64,000 bases of DNA from UBA7672 sp963738625 (GTDB lineage Bacteria; Pseudomonadota; Alphaproteobacteria; Caulobacterales; Hyphomonadaceae), in contig CAVTXH010000019.1 of NCBI GenBank assembly GCA_963738625.1, positions 124,001 through 188,000 of the forward strand, written 5' to 3'. Position numbers and translations under genes: made by a program. Below are positions 1 through 7,973 of the stretch, in pieces; the stretch's first letter is position 1, and each line of letters opens with the position of its first letter. Under the pieces are notes generated by a model. That model was not told the DNA's origin and did no database searches. It saw only the letters and a program-made list of their open reading frames with translations.

Positions 1-445
1 CCAAGAACCAGAAGGTTCATCTCCCGGCCTTGGCGGCGCTTCACGCCGCGTTCGTCCGGAACTCCTCACGCTCGATCGCATCGCCTTCGCGTCGCTGAAC
101 AGCGTACGACTGCCCTCCGTGCGGAGGCGATGAAGGGAATTATCGCTCAGCTCGGCAAGTGTAGGATAACTTTCCCGGAGATTTTTCTTCGGGCTCTGAA
201 TTTGCTGGGAAGATTGTCGGATTGTGTCCCGGATGGTGTCGGACGGCGATGCAAGTCCCGACGCTGTCATACCGGCCGGAAGCGCGTGAGCGCTGAAGAG
301 CCGGGACCCAAGGGTCTGCGAGTCCCGTTGTCGAGGGATGGGTCCCGGCTCTCCGCTGCGCTCCGGCCGGGATGACAGCGGGGGGTGTTGCTTCAACAAC
401 CGGCGATAGCAGGCTGGCGGCTGATACTGAGATCGTCCGCAATTC
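1..445. other. Left-end non-coding stretch
   Basis: I see no convincing gene here. Short open frames on both strands are low-complexity and lack ribosome binding sites. Its main content is the palindromic repeat described separately. At the very edge, bases 1-20 read on the minus strand as ATG followed by Asn-Leu-Leu-Val-Leu, with a GGGAG just before it, so a leftward gene could start here and run out of the window; six codons are too few to call it. Confidence 0.4.
263..379. repeat. REP-like long palindrome
   Basis: Left arm 263-309 and right arm 341-379 are imperfect reverse complements. They share GCTGTCAT, CCGGCCGGA and the block AGAGCCGGGACCC, and leave a loop of about 30 bases. It sits just beyond the 3' end of the minus-strand crotonase. 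The form (GTCAT at the outer ends, GC-rich arms, intergenic) is that of dispersed palindromic REP-type repeats common in alphaproteobacteria. No transposase is nearby. Confidence 0.6.
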
Positions 446-1249
446 CTAGATGTCGCCAAAGTCGCCGCCGCGGCCCTTGCCGCTGGCGAAGCGCGCGGCG
501 CCGGCGGTGGACTCCTTGGCGATCACCGGCGCGCCGCGCCGGGCCTCTTGCTTGAGGCCATCGTCGAGATCGCGGCTCCAGCCGGCATAGGCGCTGGCGC
601 GGTCGGCGCGCAGGCAGGCCTGCGGGAAGCGCGCGATCTCCTTGGCGAGCGCGATGGCGGCGGCGCGGGCTTCACCGGCTTTCACCAGCCGGTTGGCGAG
701 GCCCCACTGATAGGCTTCGGTCGCATCGACGGCGCGGCCGGTGAGGATCATGTCCATGGCGCGGCCCTGTCCGATGACGCGCGGCAGGCGCAGCGTTCCG
801 CCATCGATCAACGGCACGCCCCAGCGGCGGCAATAGACGCCGAAGATCGCGGTCTCGGATGCAACGCGCATGTCGGCCATCAGGGCGAGTTCGAGGCCGC
901 CGGCGACGGCGTGGCCTTCGATGGCGGCGATGAGAGGTTTGGAGAGGGAGATGAAGGGGTCGGGTGAGTCTCGATCAGCAAGGAGCCGGGTCGGGCCCAT
1001 GGGCGCCTGCTGCCGATGTTTCTTGGACGGCGGGCCGGAGGCGGTCGCGACGCGCTTGAGGTCAGCTCCGGCGCAGAAGGCGCCTTCTGCGCCGGTAAGG
1101 ACGGTCGCGAGCACGGTGTCCTCGCGTTCGGCGTCGCAGAAGGCGTCGTAGAGCGCGGCGGCGGTTTCAGGATCGACGGCGTTGCGCGCCTGCGGCCGGT
1201 TGATGGTGATGATGGCGACCGGGCCGTCGCGTTCGGTGATGATGGACAT
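446..1249 (-). CDS. Crotonase-fold (enoyl-CoA hydratase/isomerase family) protein
   Basis: A 267-residue crotonase. The oxyanion-hole segment FCAGADLK is at about residues 58-65 and GHAVAGGLELAL at 112-123. The first catalytic Glu of enoyl-CoA hydratases (in GGLELAL) is present. The second, normally in a QPE motif, is missing: the equivalent stretch reads FGVYCRRWGVP. The true substrate and reaction are therefore uncertain, and hydration of a 2-enoyl-CoA should not be assumed. The start at 1249 is chosen because GGAGGCGCC lies just upstream and the homology begins there; a longer open frame to 1327 has no such site. It is divergent from the MAPEG gene. Confidence 0.88.
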   Translation of the reverse strand: MSIITERDGPVAIITINRPQARNAVDPETAAALYDAFCDAEREDTVLATVLTGAEGAFCAGADLKRVATASGPPSKKHRQQAPMGPTRLLADRDSPDPFISLSKPLIAAIEGHAVAGGLELALMADMRVASETAIFGVYCRRWGVPLIDGGTLRLPRVIGQGRAMDMILTGRAVDATEAYQWGLANRLVKAGEARAAAIALAKEIARFPQACLRADRASAYAGWSRDLDDGLKQEARRGAPVIAKESTAGAARFASGKGRGGDFGDI

Positions 1250-1392
1250 GCAGGCGCCTCCGCTGTTGCGCGAAGCCGATAAGGCGGCAGGGAGGGACGC
1301 GCCGCAAGCCCGAGGCGATTGCCGCAACGACAGTATTCCCTGGTCCGCGGGCCAGACGCAGAGTGCCGCGAACGAAAAACGGGGAGGTGCGC

Positions 1393-1800
1393 ATGTCGAT
1401 CGAACTCTGGTGTCTGTTCGCCGCCATGGTGCTGGCGCTGGCGCACCTGACGGCGGCCTCCTTCACGTTCAAGGCGCAGGTCGGCAATCGCTACACTGTG
1501 GGCGCGCGCGATGAAGACAAGCGGCCGACCGGCGTGGCCGGCCGGCTCGACCGGGCGCAGCGCAACTTCCTCGAGACGTTTGCGGTCGCCGTCGCCGCCA
1601 TCCTCATGGTCGAGCATCTTGGCGCCGAAGGCGACCTCAGCCGCTGGGGCGCGCTGATCTATGTCGGCGGCCGGATGCTGTTCCTGCCGCTCTACGCGAT
1701 CGGCGCTCCCTGGTTGAGGACGTTCAGCTGGAACGCTGCAACTTTGGGCCTGGTGTTGATCATGGCCCAGATCGTGGTCGCCGTGACGAACCCGGCCTAA
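1393..1800 (+). CDS. MAPEG family membrane protein
   Basis: A 135-residue integral membrane protein with about four hydrophobic segments. It carries the family signature GRLDRAQRNFLETF, in the loop after the first helix. MAPEG proteins are trimeric membrane enzymes related to microsomal glutathione transferases; the bacterial branch has no firmly assigned substrate. The start at 1393 has GGGGAGGTGC directly upstream, so the longer frame from 1363 is rejected. It is followed after 64 bases by a small exported protein on the same strand. Confidence 0.85.
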   Translation: MSIELWCLFAAMVLALAHLTAASFTFKAQVGNRYTVGARDEDKRPTGVAGRLDRAQRNFLETFAVAVAAILMVEHLGAEGDLSRWGALIYVGGRMLFLPLYAIGAPWLRTFSWNAATLGLVLIMAQIVVAVTNPA

Positions 1801-1864
1801 GCGCGCCGCGGATTTGCCAGCGCGCGCGAACTCCGCGACAATCGCTGGGACTCGGAGGCCCAGC

Positions 1865-2284
1865 GTGTCCAGGCGGTTTCATCATCTCACCTGTGCCGCA
1901 ATCGCCGCAGCGGCGTTTGCAGCTGCGCCAGCGCACGCGGCGGAGTTCCTGAAGGCGATCGATGATGTGCCGCTGATTGCAGGGCTGACCGAGACGGCCG
2001 AGCCGGTGGTGTTCGAATCCGACCTCGGCCGCGTGGTGCGGACGAGCGCCTCAGGCAATGCGGACTATGCGACCGTGCGGGACTTCTATCTCGCCTCGTT
2101 GCCGGCCCTGGGCTGGAAGTGGGAAGGGGATGGGCCGGACTCTAGGATTGGCGGCAGGCTGGTTTTCACGCGCGAGCATGAGCGGCTGACGCTGTCGATC
2201 GAGCCGGCGGCCGGCGTCAACTCGCCGCTGAATGTGATTTTCGAACTCGTCGTCAAGCTCGCCTCGACGAAACTGCCGGAGTAA
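1865..2284 (+). CDS. Small exported protein of unknown function
   Basis: 139 residues. The N-terminus is a clear Sec signal (basic n-region, Ala-rich core, APAHA-A cleavage site). The mature part of about 110 residues is a compact alpha/beta protein of unknown function. A GTG start at 1865 is chosen because GGAGG lies 7 bases upstream and because it places the signal peptide at the N-terminus. It lies 44 bases before the enoyl-CoA hydratase gene on the same strand, so the two may be cotranscribed. Confidence 0.72.
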   Translation: MSRRFHHLTCAAIAAAAFAAAPAHAAEFLKAIDDVPLIAGLTETAEPVVFESDLGRVVRTSASGNADYATVRDFYLASLPALGWKWEGDGPDSRIGGRLVFTREHERLTLSIEPAAGVNSPLNVIFELVVKLASTKLPE

Positions 2285-2328
2285 GCAAGTCTCCACAAAG
2301 GCGCCGACGCGCACCTAGGAGAATTGCG

Positions 2329-3105
2329 ATGGCTTACGAAACGCTGCTGGTCGAAACCGAGGGTGCGGTGGGCGTCATCACGCTCAACCGTCCCGAGGCG
2401 CTGAACGCGCTCAACCGGAAGCTGGGCGACGAAATGATCGCGGCGCTCGCTGCGTTCGAGGCGGATGCGGCGATCGGCTGCGTGATCCTGACAGGCGCCG
2501 GGCGCGCGTTCGCCGCCGGCGCCGACATCAAAGAGATGGCGCCGCAGTCCTACATGGATGTCTACAAGGGCGACATGTTCGGCGCGTTCGAGCGCGCGCT
2601 GTCGACTTTCCGCAAGCCGCTGATTGCGGCGGTGAACGGCTTTGCGCTGGGCGGCGGGTGCGAGGTGGCGATGCTGTGCGATTTCATTCTTGCATCGGAA
2701 GCCGCGAAGTTCGGCCAGCCGGAAATCAACCTCGGCGTCATGCCGGGCATTGGCGGCACGCAGCGCCTGACGCGGTTCGTCGGCAAGTCGAAAGCGATGG
2801 AGATGTGCCTCACAGGCCGCATGATGGATGCGGCCGAGGCCGAACGCGCCGGGCTGGTTTCCCGTGTGCTTCCCGCCGACAAGCTGATGGAAGAGGCGAA
2901 GGCGGTCGCCAAGAAGATCGCCGGAATGTCGCGGCCGATCGCGATGATGACCAAGGAGGCCGTCAACGCCGCCTATGAAACCTCGCTCAGCCAGGGCGTG
3001 CTGTTCGAGCGGCGGTTGTTCCACTCGATGTTTTCGACCAGCGACCAAAAAGAAGGCATGGCTGCGTTCGTCGACAAGCGTCCGGCGAAGTTTTCGAATA
3101 CGTGA
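2329..3105 (+). CDS. Enoyl-CoA hydratase
   Basis: 258 residues, typical length for a short-chain enoyl-CoA hydratase, which hydrates trans-2-enoyl-CoA in beta-oxidation. Both catalytic glutamates are visible: Glu112 in GGGCEVAM and Glu132 in FGQPEINLG. The oxyanion-hole motif FAAGADIKEM is at 61-70 and the PGIGGTQRL loop follows. AGGAG precedes the ATG. A crotonase just upstream of rpsT-dnaA is also found in Caulobacter, which supports the taxonomic reading. Confidence 0.95.
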   Translation: MAYETLLVETEGAVGVITLNRPEALNALNRKLGDEMIAALAAFEADAAIGCVILTGAGRAFAAGADIKEMAPQSYMDVYKGDMFGAFERALSTFRKPLIAAVNGFALGGGCEVAMLCDFILASEAAKFGQPEINLGVMPGIGGTQRLTRFVGKSKAMEMCLTGRMMDAAEAERAGLVSRVLPADKLMEEAKAVAKKIAGMSRPIAMMTKEAVNAAYETSLSQGVLFERRLFHSMFSTSDQKEGMAAFVDKRPAKFSNT

Positions 3106-3251
3106 TCGGATTGGTTGCCGGGCGACGCTCGGGCAGCCGGTCAATTCTGGCAGGACCCGAATTGACCGCTCACAGGCACGCTGTTAAGACGCCGCTCCCT
3201 TGAACCCCGGGCCACGGTCCGGCCAAGGAAAAGCGAAGCAGGAAAGACGCG

Positions 3252-3515
3252 ATGGCCAATACGAAATCCGCCAAGAAGATGGTGCGCAAGATTGCGCGGC
3301 GGACCGAGGTCAACAAATCGCGCCGTTCGCGCCTCCGCACCTTCGTGCGCAAGGTCGAGGAAGCCGTCGCCACTGGCGACAAAAAGGCCGCCACGACCGC
3401 TCTGAAGGCGGCCGAGCCCGAGATCATGCGTGGCGTGACAAAGGGCGTGCTTCACAAGAATACCGCGTCCCGCAAGGTTTCTCGCCTGGCGGCCCGCGTG
3501 AAGGGCATGGCGTAA
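3252..3515 (+). CDS. rpsT: 30S ribosomal protein S20
   Basis: 87 residues, very basic, starting ANTKSAKKMVRKIARR, and clearly S20, which binds 16S rRNA in the 30S body. The AGGAAAG site is just upstream of ATG 3252. It lies between the enoyl-CoA hydratase and dnaA, as in Caulobacter. Confidence 0.97.
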   Translation: MANTKSAKKMVRKIARRTEVNKSRRSRLRTFVRKVEEAVATGDKKAATTALKAAEPEIMRGVTKGVLHKNTASRKVSRLAARVKGMA

Positions 3516-3952
3516 GAAGGGGGAGCCCGATCCCTTTCGGGGGGCGGTTCCAAGTACGATCAGGACGCTACCCGCAGGTTGAATCCCTGTACGCGCCGCG
3601 AAGTCGCGGGGCGGTAAAATTCACGCGCAAATATTCGTCCGTATGCGTCATATCTTCCCACGCAAATCATGTCGCATCCGGGGCTTAAAAATGCCCAAAA
3701 ACGCCAACGAATACAGTGGCAATACCTTTCAAGACAGTTTGGTTAAAATTTAATTCTCCTGTGCGGCTTTTGTCCTGTTGACGTGTGCCGCCGTTCGGCG
3801 AAAAACTCCCCTCTGTAGCGAGTACCTCTCCTTGTTCGGACACGTTTCTGCGGCTCCCGGGGCTTGGGCCGTCGGGAAGTCATTGTGTCCGTGTCTGAGG
3901 AGGAGAGGTCCATCGCCAAGGACTGTGGGTACTGGGTACGATGAGGGGCTCA
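3516..3952. promoter_or_regulatory. rpsT-dnaA intergenic region (dnaA promoter/leader)
   Basis: About 435 bases without a gene. It contains a locally AT-rich stretch (about 3690-3770, with AAATTTAATTC) in an otherwise GC-rich sequence. One GANTC site (GAATC at 3581-3585) is present, the methylation target of CcrM in Caulobacterales, where dnaA promoters are methylation-sensitive. I could not find a consensus DnaA box (TTATCCACA or its complement), so I do not call an origin here. Confidence 0.45.
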
Positions 3953-5458
3953 ATGATAAGCAACCAAAACACCACACGTTTTTCCGCCAACGGCGCAGGC
4001 GGGCCAGCGCGGCTGGCTGAGCCGTCTCCCGTCCGCAAGAGCCCGGCCGGGGAGGGCGGGACGGAAGAGGCCGGCGCGCCGGCCATCTGGGCCGGGGTGC
4101 GGGAGTCTGTCCGCCGCCGCCTGGGCGACGTGAGATTCGAGACCTGGATCGCTCATCTGGAGCTGGTCGCCGAGGTGAACGGCGAGATTCTGGTCGCAGC
4201 GCCGGGCGAACTCGAGCGCGACCGCGTGCGCCGCGATTTCGGCCACCTTATCCAGCAGGCCTGGAGCCAGGCCGACCGCCACAACCGCACCGTCACGATC
4301 GAGGCGCGCGAGCGCATCGTGCCGGAAGTGTTGGCCCTTGCGACCCCCAATCGGGTGAAGGCCGAAGAATTTGAGGCGCTGGAAGCCCCGGAAACAACCG
4401 CGGAGACGGGCTCGGAAGAGCGCCAGACGCTCGAGAACTTCCTGGTCGGCGATTCCAACCGCGTCGCGTTCGGCCTTGCCCGCAGGCTCGCCCTCGGCGC
4501 CAGCGTCGCGGCCCATGTGGTGACCATTATCGGCCCGCACGGGGTCGGCAAGACACACCTGCTGCGCGGCATCGAGGCGGCCCTGAAGACCGCTAAAGGC
4601 GAGGACAGCGTCCTCTATTTGAGTTCGGAAGAGTTCACCGTCGCCTTCGTCGAAGGCGTGAAGCGCAAGGATACGTCGGAGCTGCGCGCCCTGGTGCGCC
4701 GCGCCAAGGTCGTGCTGCTCGACGATTTCCAGTTCATCTGTTCGAAGCCGGGCACGCTGGTGGAATTCTTCTCGCACATGCGCGCCATCGTCGCGAACGG
4801 CGGCGTTGTCGTGCTCGCCTGCGACCAGACGCCGGCCGTGCTCGACCAGCTCGACGACCGGATGCGCGACGAGATCCAGGGCGGCGTCATCGCTCAGATG
4901 GAGCTGCCCGAGCGCAGCCTGCGCCGCGAGATCGTGCGCACCAAGGCGGACGACATCACCGCCGCCGACTGCGCTTTCGCGCTGGAGGAAGAGTGGGTGG
5001 ATCTGCTGGCCGACCGTCTGCCGGCTTCGGGCCGCGCGCTCTACGGCGCCGTGCGCAACGTCTATGTCGGCACGGTTCTGGCCGGGAAACCGCTGGACAA
5101 GAGCGCGGTCGAGAAGTCGATCCAGCTGCAGCTGGGCGGCGCTCCGGTCCGCGCGCCCAAGATCGACACGATCAAGGACGTGACGGCGCGGGCATACGGG
5201 GTCACCAAGCAGGATCTCGAATCCTCCTGCCGCAAGCGCCAGTTCGCCCAGCCGCGGCAGTACGCGATGTATCTCAGCCGCCAGCTGACCAAGTGCTCCT
5301 ATCCCCAGATCGGGCGGATGTTCGGCGATCGGGACCACACCACGGTTCTCTTCGCCTTCCGGAAAATCAACGCCCTGGTGGGATCCAACGCCGGCATGGC
5401 GGAAGAGCTGCGTCAGCTCGAACAGCGCATCCTCGCCGACCCCCGCAACAACCGGTAG
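3953..5458 (+). CDS. dnaA: Chromosomal replication initiator protein DnaA
   Basis: About 501 residues. An N-terminal domain I (WAGVRESVRRRLGDVRFETW) is followed by a variable linker and the AAA+ domain, with Walker A GPHGVGKTHL near residue 195 and Walker B VLLDDFQFI. The C-terminal domain IV carries the DNA-binding signature (RQYAMYLSRQLTKCSYPQIG, then GDRDHTTV). It binds DnaA boxes and opens the origin. Two in-frame ATGs are close together, at 3941 and 3953. I prefer 3953 because GAGGGG lies 4-5 bases upstream; 3941 would add four residues. A terminator-like hairpin follows the gene. Confidence 0.97.
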   Translation: MISNQNTTRFSANGAGGPARLAEPSPVRKSPAGEGGTEEAGAPAIWAGVRESVRRRLGDVRFETWIAHLELVAEVNGEILVAAPGELERDRVRRDFGHLIQQAWSQADRHNRTVTIEARERIVPEVLALATPNRVKAEEFEALEAPETTAETGSEERQTLENFLVGDSNRVAFGLARRLALGASVAAHVVTIIGPHGVGKTHLLRGIEAALKTAKGEDSVLYLSSEEFTVAFVEGVKRKDTSELRALVRRAKVVLLDDFQFICSKPGTLVEFFSHMRAIVANGGVVVLACDQTPAVLDQLDDRMRDEIQGGVIAQMELPERSLRREIVRTKADDITAADCAFALEEEWVDLLADRLPASGRALYGAVRNVYVGTVLAGKPLDKSAVEKSIQLQLGGAPVRAPKIDTIKDVTARAYGVTKQDLESSCRKRQFAQPRQYAMYLSRQLTKCSYPQIGRMFGDRDHTTVLFAFRKINALVGSNAGMAEELRQLEQRILADPRNNR

Positions 5459-5528
5459 GAACACCCGTTGAGAAGCCTGTAGAGGGCCTGAGAAAACCCT
5501 TTGCGGCTACAACCTTTCGGCTAATCTC

Positions 5529-5563
5529 TCGGCCCGCCCTGACAGGCGGGCCGAACTCGTTTT
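5529..5563 (+). terminator. Terminator after dnaA
   Basis: A perfect 10-bp stem (TCGGCCCGCC at 5529-5538 with GGCGGGCCGA at 5545-5554) and a 6-base loop are followed by AACTCGTTTTC. It lies between dnaA and dnaN and suggests that dnaN has its own promoter. Confidence 0.7.
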
Positions 5564-5628
5564 CGGGACAGAACCGCTAGGCGCCAGCCGGACAACCAGA
5601 CTGGGCGTCTCCTGCCAGGATTGGGCGA

Positions 5629-6741
5629 ATGAAGCTGACCATCGACCGCAACGCCCTGATGCGTGCGCTTTCCCACGTCCAGGCCGTGGTGGAGAGGCGG
5701 AACACGATCCCTATCCTGTCCAACATCCTCCTGGTCGCCGAGGGCGACCGGCTGAGCCTGACCGCCACCGACCTCGACATCGAGGCGACGGACGCGGCCG
5801 AGGCCAAGATCAAGAAGGCGGGGTCCGTCACCGCCCCGGCGCAGACGCTGTTCGACGTGGTGCGCAAGCTTCCCGAGGGCTCGGAAATCGCGCTCGACCT
5901 CGGCGAGGGCAGGCTGTCGATCTCGTCCGGCCGCTCGAGATTCTCGCTGCCGACGCTGCCGGCCAGCGATTTCCAGACGATGGCGAAGGAGGCCGCCCCT
6001 ACCAAGTTCGAGATCGCGGCGGCCGAGCTGCGCCGCCTGATCGACAAGACGCGCTTCGCCATCTCGACCGAGGAGACGCGCTACTATCTCAACGGCATCT
6101 ACCTGCATCACGCCAAGGGTACGGACGGCGCCGTGCTGCGCGCGGTCGCGACCGACGGCCACCGGCTGGCGCTGGCCGAGGGCAAGGCGCCCAAGGGCTC
6201 GGCGACGCTCAAGGGCATCATCGTGCCGCGCAAGGCCGTCGCCGAGGCGCGCCGCCTGCTCGAGGACGCGCCCGAGACTGTGACGATCGAGGCGTCGGAC
6301 TCCAAGATCGTCTTTCACATCGGCGAGGCGAAGCTCACCTCGAAACTGATCGACGGCTCGTTCCCGGACTATCAGCGCGTCATCCCGAAGGAGAACGGCA
6401 GGATTCTGACCGTCGACAACAAGCAGTTCGCTGCGGCGGTCGATCGCGTGGCGACCGTGTCGGCCGAGCGCTCGCGCTCGGTGAAGCTCTCGCTGGCGCC
6501 GGGCAAGCTGACCCTGGCGGTCAGCCACTCCGAGACCGGACAGGGCACGGAAGAGCTGGAGGCCGATTACGACAGCGAGCCGATGGAGATCGGCTTCAAC
6601 GCCAAGTATCTCCTCGATGTGGCCCAGCAGATCGAGGCCGACGAAACCCGGATCGAGTTCAACGATAGCGCCTCGCCGGCGCGCGTGCTCGACGCCAAAG
6701 ACAGCGGCGCCCAGTACGTGCTGATGCCGCTGCGGGTGTGA
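5629..6741 (+). CDS. dnaN: DNA polymerase III beta subunit (sliding clamp)
   Basis: 370 residues, the usual length, with the three repeated clamp domains. Recognisable stretches are the N-terminal MKLTIDRNALMRALSHVQAV, ERRNTIPILSN, the central TRYYLNGIYLH and a C-terminus ending QYVLMPLRV. It encircles DNA and tethers Pol III. AGGA lies about 9 bases before the ATG. Its stop overlaps the recF start by four bases (GTGA), indicating translational coupling. Confidence 0.98.
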   Translation: MKLTIDRNALMRALSHVQAVVERRNTIPILSNILLVAEGDRLSLTATDLDIEATDAAEAKIKKAGSVTAPAQTLFDVVRKLPEGSEIALDLGEGRLSISSGRSRFSLPTLPASDFQTMAKEAAPTKFEIAAAELRRLIDKTRFAISTEETRYYLNGIYLHHAKGTDGAVLRAVATDGHRLALAEGKAPKGSATLKGIIVPRKAVAEARRLLEDAPETVTIEASDSKIVFHIGEAKLTSKLIDGSFPDYQRVIPKENGRILTVDNKQFAAAVDRVATVSAERSRSVKLSLAPGKLTLAVSHSETGQGTEELEADYDSEPMEIGFNAKYLLDVAQQIEADETRIEFNDSASPARVLDAKDSGAQYVLMPLRV

Positions 6742-7937
6742 CGCTGGCTGCGCCGGATGAGGCTTTCGGCCAGCCTGCGGGTCATCCCACCGGCAACCCA
6801 AGCGTGCGGCTGACGCGCCTCGCGGTGGAGAATTTTCGTAACTATGCCTCGGTCGCGCTGAAGCTCGACGGCCGGCATGTCTGCCTCTACGGGGCCAATG
6901 GCTCGGGCAAGACCAACCTGATCGAGGCGGTGTCCATGCTCTCGCCCGGGCGCGGGCTGCGCGGGGCGGACCTTGTCGACATCATCCGCCGTGCGCCCGG
7001 CGACGCTTCGGCGCGCAACTGGGCGCTCTCGGCCGACCTTCGCGACGGCGACGTCGATCGCAAGCTGTCGCTGGCGCTGGAGCTCGACGAGGCGGGCCGC
7101 TCGAAACGAATTGCAAAGCTCGACGGCGCGCCGACAACGCAGGCCGATCTCGGCGAGCTGGTGCGCGTCATCTGGCTGACGCCGTCGATGGACCGTGTCT
7201 TCGCCGGGCCCGCGGGCGACCGCCGCAAATTCTTCGACCGCCAGGTGCTGGCGCATTTCCCGAGCCACGGCGCCGCGGGCGCGGCCTACGAGAAGGCGAT
7301 GCGCCAACGCAATCTGTTGCTGGAACAGGGCAGGGCCGATCCGGCCTGGCTCGATGCGCTGGAGCAGAACATGGCGGAGACCGGCGCGGTGATGGCGGCC
7401 CACCGTAGCGACGCCCTCGTGCGCATGCAGGCGGCGATACAGGCGCGGCCGGAGGGCGCCTTCCCGAAGGCGATCCTCGAGCTCGACGGAGGCTTCGAGA
7501 AGCGCTCGGCGGAGGGCGCGGACGTCGCCGAAATCGAGCGCGAACTTGCCTCCGCGCTGCGCTCCAGCCGGTCGCGCGACCAGGCTGCAGGGCGTGCTCT
7601 GGAGGGCGTTCACAGGACGGATCTGAGGGTTGTTCACGCCCCCAAGGGACTACCTGCCGACCAGTGTTCGACGGGTGAACAAAAAGCCCTGTTAATAGGG
7701 CTTATTTTAGCGAACGCGCAGGCGCTTTTCGAGCGTGATTTTGCCCCCAGTCCCCTGCTACTATTGGACGAGGCGGCAGCCCATCTCGATTCGAGCCGGC
7801 GCGCCGCTCTGTACGACGAACTGGCGGCGCTCGGCGGCCAGGCTTGGCTCACAGGGACGGACCGCTCGCTGTTCGATGCATTCGGCGACCGCACGCAGCG
7901 GTTCGAGGTGTCGAACGGAATCGTGCGGGAAGACTGA
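6738..7937 (+). CDS. recF: DNA replication and repair protein RecF
   Basis: 399 residues, an SMC-like ATPase that loads RecA at single-strand gaps with RecO and RecR. Walker A (YGANGSGKTNL), the ABC signature variant STGEQKALL and Walker B LLLLDEAAAHLD are all visible. The GTG start overlaps the dnaN stop. It adds about 22 residues before the conserved RLTRLAVENFRNY, so an internal GTG is a possible true start. Codon use changes sharply around 7675-7770 (TTA, ATA, CTA, TTG codons), and a terminator-like hairpin is embedded there; this is reported separately. Confidence 0.96.
   Translation: MTLAAPDEAFGQPAGHPTGNPSVRLTRLAVENFRNYASVALKLDGRHVCLYGANGSGKTNLIEAVSMLSPGRGLRGADLVDIIRRAPGDASARNWALSADLRDGDVDRKLSLALELDEAGRSKRIAKLDGAPTTQADLGELVRVIWLTPSMDRVFAGPAGDRRKFFDRQVLAHFPSHGAAGAAYEKAMRQRNLLLEQGRADPAWLDALEQNMAETGAVMAAHRSDALVRMQAAIQARPEGAFPKAILELDGGFEKRSAEGADVAEIERELASALRSSRSRDQAAGRALEGVHRTDLRVVHAPKGLPADQCSTGEQKALLIGLILANAQALFERDFAPSPLLLLDEAAAHLDSSRRAALYDELAALGGQAWLTGTDRSLFDAFGDRTQRFEVSNGIVRED
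7684..7710 (+). terminator. Terminator-like hairpin inside recF
   Basis: A perfect 7-bp stem (AAGCCCT 7684-7690, AGGGCTT 7697-7703) with loop GTTAAT is followed by ATTTTAG and preceded by a run of A. It is entirely within the recF reading frame and is encoded by codons rare in this GC-rich genome. It has the form of an intrinsic, possibly bidirectional terminator or attenuator. It lies about 270 bases before gyrB. Confidence 0.45.
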
Positions 7938-7973
7938 GCGGCCCGGGCGCCGGGCTGCGACAAGGATTTTTTG

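Noticed and set aside
1..20. Possible start of a leftward gene at the window edge
   Set aside because: ATG with a few codons and a GGGAG nearby; too short to support a gene call.
3571..3600. tRNA-like GGTTGAATCC stretch
   Set aside because: It resembles a T-loop, but no acceptor, D or anticodon arm can be folded around it.
3516..3952. Replication origin upstream of dnaA
   Set aside because: No consensus DnaA boxes could be found and only one GANTC site. In Caulobacter the origin is not directly at dnaA, so I do not call it.
3950..5464. Long minus-strand open frame (504 codons) opposite dnaA
   Set aside because: It is a shadow of dnaA. The dnaA frame has clear Walker and DNA-binding motifs, and the opposite frame has only His/Arg/Gly-rich composition.
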